64,000 nucleotides of DNA from Lathyrus oleraceus. Taxonomy: Eukaryota; Streptophyta; Magnoliopsida; Fabales; Fabaceae. The stretch is from contig NC_066580.1 of the NCBI RefSeq assembly GCF_024323335.1, positions 141,288,188 through 141,352,187 of the forward strand, read 5' to 3'. Of this stretch, positions 59,076 to 64,000 are shown piece by piece; positions within the stretch are counted from its first letter, which is position 1; every line of letters begins with the position of its first letter. The translations under genes were made by a program, and so were the position numbers. The notes under the pieces are model-generated. The model was not told the origin of the DNA, did not search any database, and was given only the letters and a program-made list of their open reading frames with translations.

Positions 59076-59808
59076 TGTAAGTTTATGTGCAAGCTCTAAG
59101 AGAGAGTGAATTAGATTTATTAGACTTTTCTCAATTTGAAGTGCTAGCACTGGTTTTGTTATTTTTAAGAAATGATATGAAAGTAAATATGATGAAAAAT
59201 AAATGCAGGAAGTAAAGGACACAACAATATATCCTGGTTCCCCTCACAATTCGATGGTACTTTAGTCCCCTCACTTCGTGTGAGATATTTTCCTTAATGT
59301 CAGATCTTTGTACAAGTCTTCCACCAATACCTATCCTATAATCATCTAACATAAGCAACGCAATAAAAAACGACAATCCCCTTATGATCTTTAAAAAGTG
59401 TAACAAGTGAACAATCCTCCTTTATTCACTCTTTTGCTTCTAACAATCTTGGACAACAAGAAATCACAACAATCTGAATTTTTACAAGTGTTTGAACTTG
59501 TATATCAATTCCTAGAATTGATCTTCTCTATCAAGTAGGTAATTCATAATATGTAATACAATTGCTCAATGATTCATAATATGTGCAGAAAGTTTGAAAC
59601 AAAAAATTAAGTCACAAGGCACTTGTTTTGAAAATGAGAGAGTAATGAGTTTGAATTGCTATGAAAGAGATATTAGTTTCAAATTCTGAAATGCATGGTA
59701 AATATAGTGCCTTAACGCATATGTGAAAGTGTGTGTATGAATGAAAAGATGTCATGGTTGATAAAAGCATTCAAAAATTTGTTTGGATCAAAAAATGAGT
59801 GAACCACT
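59076..59808 (-). repeat. Outer (5') LTR of the copia-type array, truncated by Athila
   Basis: Homologous to the central LTR from 55612 to about 56382, then cut at 59808 where the Athila LTR begins. The adjacent PBS (about 59063-59074) is mutated. Confidence 0.82.
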
Positions 59809-60093
59809 TGATCGGTCACCATTTTCACTATATTTTCGTTGCTTACCCGACAAGAAACCATGAACTTTGAGACACTGTGTACTCATTATGGTACCTTTAA
59901 AGTTAATTTTCATTCTCGTAAGTTATTTAAGCAATTTTATTAATTGTCAGTTTTATTTTGTGTTTTCGTGATTTTACGCGTCAGTTGTCGTGTTTATGCC
60001 CTCCAGGTCCACGGAGAAGATCCAATGGACTCAATGCGAGAAAGTGGAAAGTTCTGGCATTCGAAAAAAGAAAATTTTCCAATTCAAAAGGCC

Positions 60094-60399
60094 TGACACG
60101 GCCACCCGTGTCACCTGACACGGGCCGTGTCAGGAGGAAGGCCAAGAAAGTACAAAAAAAGCCCAAAACAGTGGTCTGACACGGCCGCCCGTGTCAGCCT
60201 GACACGGCAGTGTCAGGTCACCTAGGGTGTGTCAGCAAGGAAATAACAAGGCAGTGGTCTGACACGGCCGCCCATGACAGCTGACATGACCCGTGTCAGC
60301 CTGACACGGCCACCCGTGTCAGCTGACACTGCCCGTGTCAGCCTGACACTGCCAGTGTCAACCTAACACTGCCAGTGTCAGCCTAACACGGTCGTGTCA
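60094..60399. promoter_or_regulatory. TGACACGG/CCGTGTCA palindrome array in the Athila LTR
   Basis: Eleven dyads such as TGACACGGCCACCCGTGTCA and TGACACGGGCCGTGTCA. Centres are near 60103.5, 60124, 60186.5, 60207.5, 60269.5, 60290, 60311.5, 60332, 60352, 60372 and 60391.5. Spacings are 20.5, 62.5, 21, 62, 20.5, 21.5, 20.5, 20, 20 and 19.5. CCGTGT fits the MCGTGT CAMTA site and resembles ABRE cores; binding is inference. Confidence 0.78.
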
Positions 60400-60496
60400 G
60401 CCTAAAACGCTAATTTTCCAATTTTCGGGCTTTTTCACCGGGCTTGAGCTGCATGGACATTTTGGAGATTGCCACCTTCTGCCAAGGGATTTTCAC

Positions 60497-60503
60497 TATA
60501 TAA
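60497..60503 (+). promoter_or_regulatory. TATA box of the Athila LTR
   Basis: TATATAA in context TTCACTATATAAGGAGAG, 98 bp after the last palindrome. Confidence 0.7.
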
Positions 60504-61351
60504 GGAGAGTTTCTGCAAGAGCAAAGATCATCTGGGAATACGGCAAAACACAGTATTGTGAAGCAATCAAGTATTACAGAGATCAAGGCATTCAGAAAGC
60601 TGAAGATATTCATGAGCGGGAGCAATTGAAGATCAAAGTCATCCAATTACTTGTAATGTGTAATTTTTATCTTGAATTTGTTTTGAACAATATGATAGCT
60701 AAACCCCCTAATGCTAGGGGGTGTCCCTGATTTAGAATTGTAATGAATTTGAGTTTACATTTGCATTTATAATATTTTTTTACGGTAACCTTTTGATGTG
60801 TTTATTGCTTTCTCTTTCGGATCAATTGAGATTGATTTGTGGTTATCAATTAGGCTGGACCGCCATTGATAAGGTTTTCATAAGGTTGCTCTACAGTAGA
60901 TATCACCTAGGAATAGGGATACCCTGTATGAACCAGAGTATTCTTGATATAATACAGCTTAACTTCACCCTAATTGGCTATGGACATAGGAATTATGGTA
61001 GATTGATTAAAGGTTTTCTCACCAAGGACTTGGGAGAAAATACCCTTGAGAACTGGTAGTAATTGATATTTGTTGATGCAATAGTGACTCAGAGTTGTTA
61101 CAGGGATAAATCATACACCTTCCCTGACATTGTTCCTTTTTCTCTATAAACCCTTATTTTCATCCTTCTTTACAATTACTTTTATTATTATATTTTTACA
61201 CTTAAAAACCAACCTAATACTTTTTGTTTAATTGAATGGTAATTTAAACTCAATATTAACTTGCAGTCCTTGAGATCGGCATTCGGGGAATTTCCCCATT
61301 ATTACTATAAAAGGAAAAATAGTACACTTGTTATTTTCCCGATCAAGTTTT

Positions 61352-61369
61352 TGGCGCCGTTGCCGGGGA
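61352..61369 (+). other. Athila primer binding site (tRNA-Asp type)
   Basis: TGGCGCCGTTGCCGGGGA, six bases after the LTR end; diagnostic for Athila. Confidence 0.93.
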
Positions 61370-61466
61370 CTACCAAAGTATAGAGTTTAATTTTAAGTTC
61401 AATTAAAATTTTGTTTCTCTGCAATAAAATTAGTTTTTTGTCATTTATATATTTTCATTCACTAAT

Positions 61467-62525
61467 ATGTGTATGCGAGGAGAGTCCTCAGCAGAATTTC
61501 TTTTTGACGCAGAAATTGAGAGAACCCTTCATCAGAGACGTAGAAACGCTAGATTGGATTCCAAAGAAGAAGTTCCCTCTGATCACTCAGATTCAGAAAA
61601 AGAAACTATGGCTGAAATTCCTCTAGTTCCACCGCCTCCACCACAGGAAAGACTCCTAGGTGACTATGGAAGGGCAAATGCACCGGGTGGTATATTGACC
61701 ATTGTCAACCAACCGGTGAATGTGACGAACTTTCAACTGCATCCCAGCACAATCAAGCAACTTGAGAGAAAATCTTTCACCAGAAAGGTTAATGAAGATG
61801 CCAACAAGCACTTGCAGAGATTCCTGACCTTGAGTACTACTTTGAAAATTGACGGTCACATCGATGAAGCAAAGAAGTTAAGAATTTTCCCGTTCACTTT
61901 ATCTGAAGAGGCGGAGGAGTGGTTCTACTCTCTTCCAGCTGGAAGTATTACCTCATGGGAAGAGATGGAAACAGCTTTCTTAAATGAGTATTTTCCCGCA
62001 TCAGTATTTCTGAGAAAAAGGTATGAAATCTTGAACTTCAAACAGAAAGATGGTGAGTCTTTGGGAGATACCTACAAAAGATTCAAAAGGGTCCTGGTAG
62101 CATGCCCAACTCATAATATGGATCAGACTGAACAAATGCAGATGTTTGTGAATGGGCTGAAAATAAAGACAAAACAATTAATTGATACAGCAGCCGGTGG
62201 ATCAACAAATTTCTCAACAGCCACCGGTATTAAAAGGATCATTGAAGCAATAGCTGCAAATGAGCATCTGGAATTATATGATAAGTGTACAAGCAAACTT
62301 GAAGGAGTCATTGACCTGCAAGTAGAAGCAAATAAAATCCGTTGGAAAGATACAGTCGCTGCTGAAGTGGAGAAGAAATTGAAAGCGATGAATATAAGTA
62401 CTCAGAAGGTAGCTCAAATCCAACCTGCTCAGACCATCACTTGTGAAATCTGTAATGGACCTCACCATACTGTGTATTGCTTTGCAACCCGTCAACAAAT
62501 TGAAGAGATAAAATTCTTACAGTAG
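61467..62525 (+). CDS. Athila gag (352 aa up to an in-frame TAG)
   Basis: Starts MCMRGESSAEFLFDAEIER. The retrotransposon gag core spans about residues 95-240 (KHLQRFLTLSTTLKIDGH, FPFTLSEEAEEWFYSLPAG, AFLNEYFPASVFLRKRYEIL). A zinc knuckle (CEICNGPHHTVYC) lies near residues 328-340. TAG at 62523-62525 is probably premature, because the following text in the same frame (NHPYSNTYNPGWKNHPNFSW) is still typical Athila gag. Gag would form the capsid and package RNA. The N-terminal 352 aa are open. Confidence 0.88.
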   Translation: MCMRGESSAEFLFDAEIERTLHQRRRNARLDSKEEVPSDHSDSEKETMAEIPLVPPPPPQERLLGDYGRANAPGGILTIVNQPVNVTNFQLHPSTIKQLERKSFTRKVNEDANKHLQRFLTLSTTLKIDGHIDEAKKLRIFPFTLSEEAEEWFYSLPAGSITSWEEMETAFLNEYFPASVFLRKRYEILNFKQKDGESLGDTYKRFKRVLVACPTHNMDQTEQMQMFVNGLKIKTKQLIDTAAGGSTNFSTATGIKRIIEAIAANEHLELYDKCTSKLEGVIDLQVEANKIRWKDTVAAEVEKKLKAMNISTQKVAQIQPAQTITCEICNGPHHTVYCFATRQQIEEIKFLQ

Positions 62526-62983
62526 AATCACCCCTACTCTAACACTTACAATCCAGGTTGGAAGAATCATCCAAACTTCTCCTGGAAAGATCAGAAAGGA
62601 AATGTTCCACAGCATGGTCAAGGTCAATATCAGACTCAATATCAATAACAACAGCAACAGCAAGCTCCAAGGAAAGCAGACTGGGAGATTTCCATTTAAA
62701 ACATGGCAACTCAAAATATGCAATTTGAAGAAGAGACGAGAAACAATTAGAAGAACACCACCGCCTCTCTAAAGAATCTTGAAGTTCAGCTGGGGCAGAT
62801 AGCACAACAACTAGCAAGTTCTCGAACACCAGGTTCCTTACCAAGTGAAACAGTTCAAAATCCAAGAGGTCAAGAAAATATTAGTATTGTCACTATGAAA
62901 AAGAAAAAGGCTACTAAAAAGAAAAAAAAATTATATCACCGGGCGAGCCGATTGAAGAGGAAATTACAAAAGAGACTAAACTG
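62526..62983 (+). pseudogene. Athila gag C-terminus and linker, broken
   Basis: Continues the gag frame with stops near 62646 (TAA in a Gln-rich stretch), 62697 (TAA) and 62748 (TAG). The rest includes LKNLEVQLGQIAQQLASS, a conserved piece between Athila gag and protease. A lysine-rich tract follows at about 62896-62930, and by 62984 the coding frame has shifted. Confidence 0.75.
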
Positions 62984-63952
62984 GTGATTAAGTTGCCCTA
63001 CCCTCAGAGAGTGACAAAGAAGGAACCAAGCGAGTCAGACTTGGAGAAATTCATGACAATGTTTAAAAAGGTTGAGGGTCATATGTCTTTGTTTGAAGCA
63101 CTCGAAAGAATGCCCATGTACAAGAAATTCATGGAAGAGGTAATGACCGAAAAGAAACCAACAACAGAAGAACAGGTAACCTGGAAGGAAAAGTATAGTG
63201 CAAACTCACTGGGGCAGAAAATTCCTAACAAACAAAAGGATCCGGGAATGGTAACAGTACCATGCACAATTAAAGAAAGAACCTTCAAAAATGTACTAAT
63301 AGATTTTGGAGCTAGTGTGAGTCTGATGCCATTATCAATCTATCACAGGTTGGGTATTAAAAATTTCATTGATACAAAGACCAATCTGAAGTTTGCAGAT
63401 CACTCAAGAAAGGATGCATATGGTATAGCAAAAGACGTACTGGTAACAATAGAGGACTTGATTTTTCCTATTGATTTTGTAATCCTAGACATACCCGAAG
63501 ATGATGAAGCACCCATCATTCTGGGTCGACCTTTCATGCAGACAAGTCGATGCAATCTCGACATGGATCAGGGCAAGTTAACCTTGAAAGTTCACGACAA
63601 AGAGATAACATTGAATGCTATTGAAGACCATGAGCTAGAGGAAGATACAGAATTTCATTATCAAGTAGGTTTAATCAAGACAGAGGCGAGAAAGCAAAGT
63701 AACATGCCAACATCAGAGAAAGATGCAGGAAGGCCCTCTCGACTCTCATCACTGCCATTAGCCACCCTGAATGGAAAGACTCCTACCTTAATTCCAAAAA
63801 CCAAGAAAAAGAAAAGAAAACAAAAGCAAGGTAAGAAGGTGGAGGTTAAAGAAGACTTGTGGCACAAAGGAATCCATACTGATGAAAGAGACAACTTTCT
63901 AGTTTTGGACAAGAGGTGCAACAAGGTTTGGAGGCTGAAGTACCCCCCATAA
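62984..63952 (+). CDS. Athila protease region (322 aa)
   Basis: Begins in MIKLPYPQRVTKKEPSESDL. The true start is within the polyprotein upstream, so this is a fragment, not an independent gene. Aspartic protease motif IDFGASVSLMPLS at about residues 106-118, with Phe at a position usually Leu or Thr; the partner motif APIILGRPFMQTSRC is about 80 residues on. The C-terminal third is Lys-rich (KTKKKKRKQKQGKK). It ends at TAA 63950-63952. Protease would process gag; the upstream breaks make normal expression unlikely. Confidence 0.82.
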   Translation: MIKLPYPQRVTKKEPSESDLEKFMTMFKKVEGHMSLFEALERMPMYKKFMEEVMTEKKPTTEEQVTWKEKYSANSLGQKIPNKQKDPGMVTVPCTIKERTFKNVLIDFGASVSLMPLSIYHRLGIKNFIDTKTNLKFADHSRKDAYGIAKDVLVTIEDLIFPIDFVILDIPEDDEAPIILGRPFMQTSRCNLDMDQGKLTLKVHDKEITLNAIEDHELEEDTEFHYQVGLIKTEARKQSNMPTSEKDAGRPSRLSSLPLATLNGKTPTLIPKTKKKKRKQKQGKKVEVKEDLWHKGIHTDERDNFLVLDKRCNKVWRLKYPP

Positions 63953-64000
63953 CAAGGGGAATGAACCGTCGAGCTATGCAATGTTAAATGAAGCGCTTCG
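63953..64000 (+). other. Athila sequence after protease, at window end
   Basis: Contains CGTCGAGCTATGCAATGTTA and GAAGCGCTTC. A conserved motif of this type is familiar to me from Athila elements downstream of the coding region. The window ends here, so presence or absence of pol is unknown. Confidence 0.4.

Larger units (their letters stand above)
59809..61345 (+). repeat. Athila 5' LTR (1537 bp)
   Basis: TGATCGGTCACC...TTCCCGATCA with 7-bp inverted ends. Holds a large palindrome array (60094-60399) and a TATA box (60497-60503). ORFs inside (59958-60179, 60793-61059) are not family-like. Confidence 0.88.
59809..64000 (+). mobile_element. Athila-lineage Ty3/gypsy element, 3' end outside the window
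   Basis: 5' LTR (59809-61345), tRNA-Asp-type PBS, gag, damaged linker and protease. TGATCGG...CCGATCA LTR ends, the PBS and the gag sequence fit Athila. CCACT at 59804-59808 is the presumed left target duplication. Whether pol follows cannot be seen. Confidence 0.88.

Overview
The window is plant nuclear DNA made almost entirely of nested transposable elements. I found no ordinary host gene, rRNA or intact tRNA gene. Giant Ogre-type (Ty3/gypsy Tat lineage) elements with about 4.7 kb LTRs, together with Tekay chromoviruses, an Athila element and SIRE-type copia gag sequences, point to a large-genome legume, most likely tribe Fabeae (pea, vetch or faba bean type). That assignment is inference.

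Layout. Positions 1-45765 are one Ogre element on the + strand (Ogre-1): partial 5' LTR (1-3881), PBS (3891-3908), ORF1, gag, protease, a likely intron, RT, RNase H, archaeal-type RNase H, integrase, a long 3' UTR and the 3' LTR (41077-45765). All its ORFs are broken by stops and frameshifts. Three younger elements sit inside it. Two are complete Tekay-type LTR retrotransposons on the - strand with uninterrupted polyproteins, near-identical LTRs and perfect 5-bp target duplications (5852-14016, TSD CCTTA; 18414-26619, TSD CCATT). The third is a Mutator-like DNA transposon (about 31736-39871) with roughly 180-bp inverted repeats. It carries a full-length 802-aa transposase, a spliced plant-mobile-domain gene with a late frameshift, and a small unidentified ORF. 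Removing the three insertions leaves an Ogre of about 22 kb, the usual family size.

Ogre-1 itself lies in the LTR of an older Ogre (Ogre-2, 45766-49357). That LTR lies in a reverse-oriented Ogre LTR (Ogre-3, 49358-53619). Ogre-3 abuts a tandem LTR-gag-LTR-gag arrangement of a copia-type element lacking pro-pol (53620-59808, - strand). The outer LTR of that array is cut by an Athila element (59809 to beyond 64000, + strand). The order of events reads directly from the interruptions.

The most striking signal is regulatory. Four unrelated LTR families (Tekay-1, Tekay-2, the copia gag element and Athila) each carry an array of family-specific palindromes: TACGCGTA, GTTAACCGGTTAAC, GTAACCGGTTAC and TGACACGG..CCGTGTCA. 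In each the palindrome centres recur at about 20-22 bp (two helical turns), and the array ends about 98-119 bp upstream of a TATA-like box. The Mutator-like element has a comparable layout built from 158-bp repeats with RY (CATGCATG) and G-box (ACACGTGT) motifs, 77 bp upstream of its transposase TATA box. These look like helically phased enhancers that different transposons have evolved independently or exchanged.
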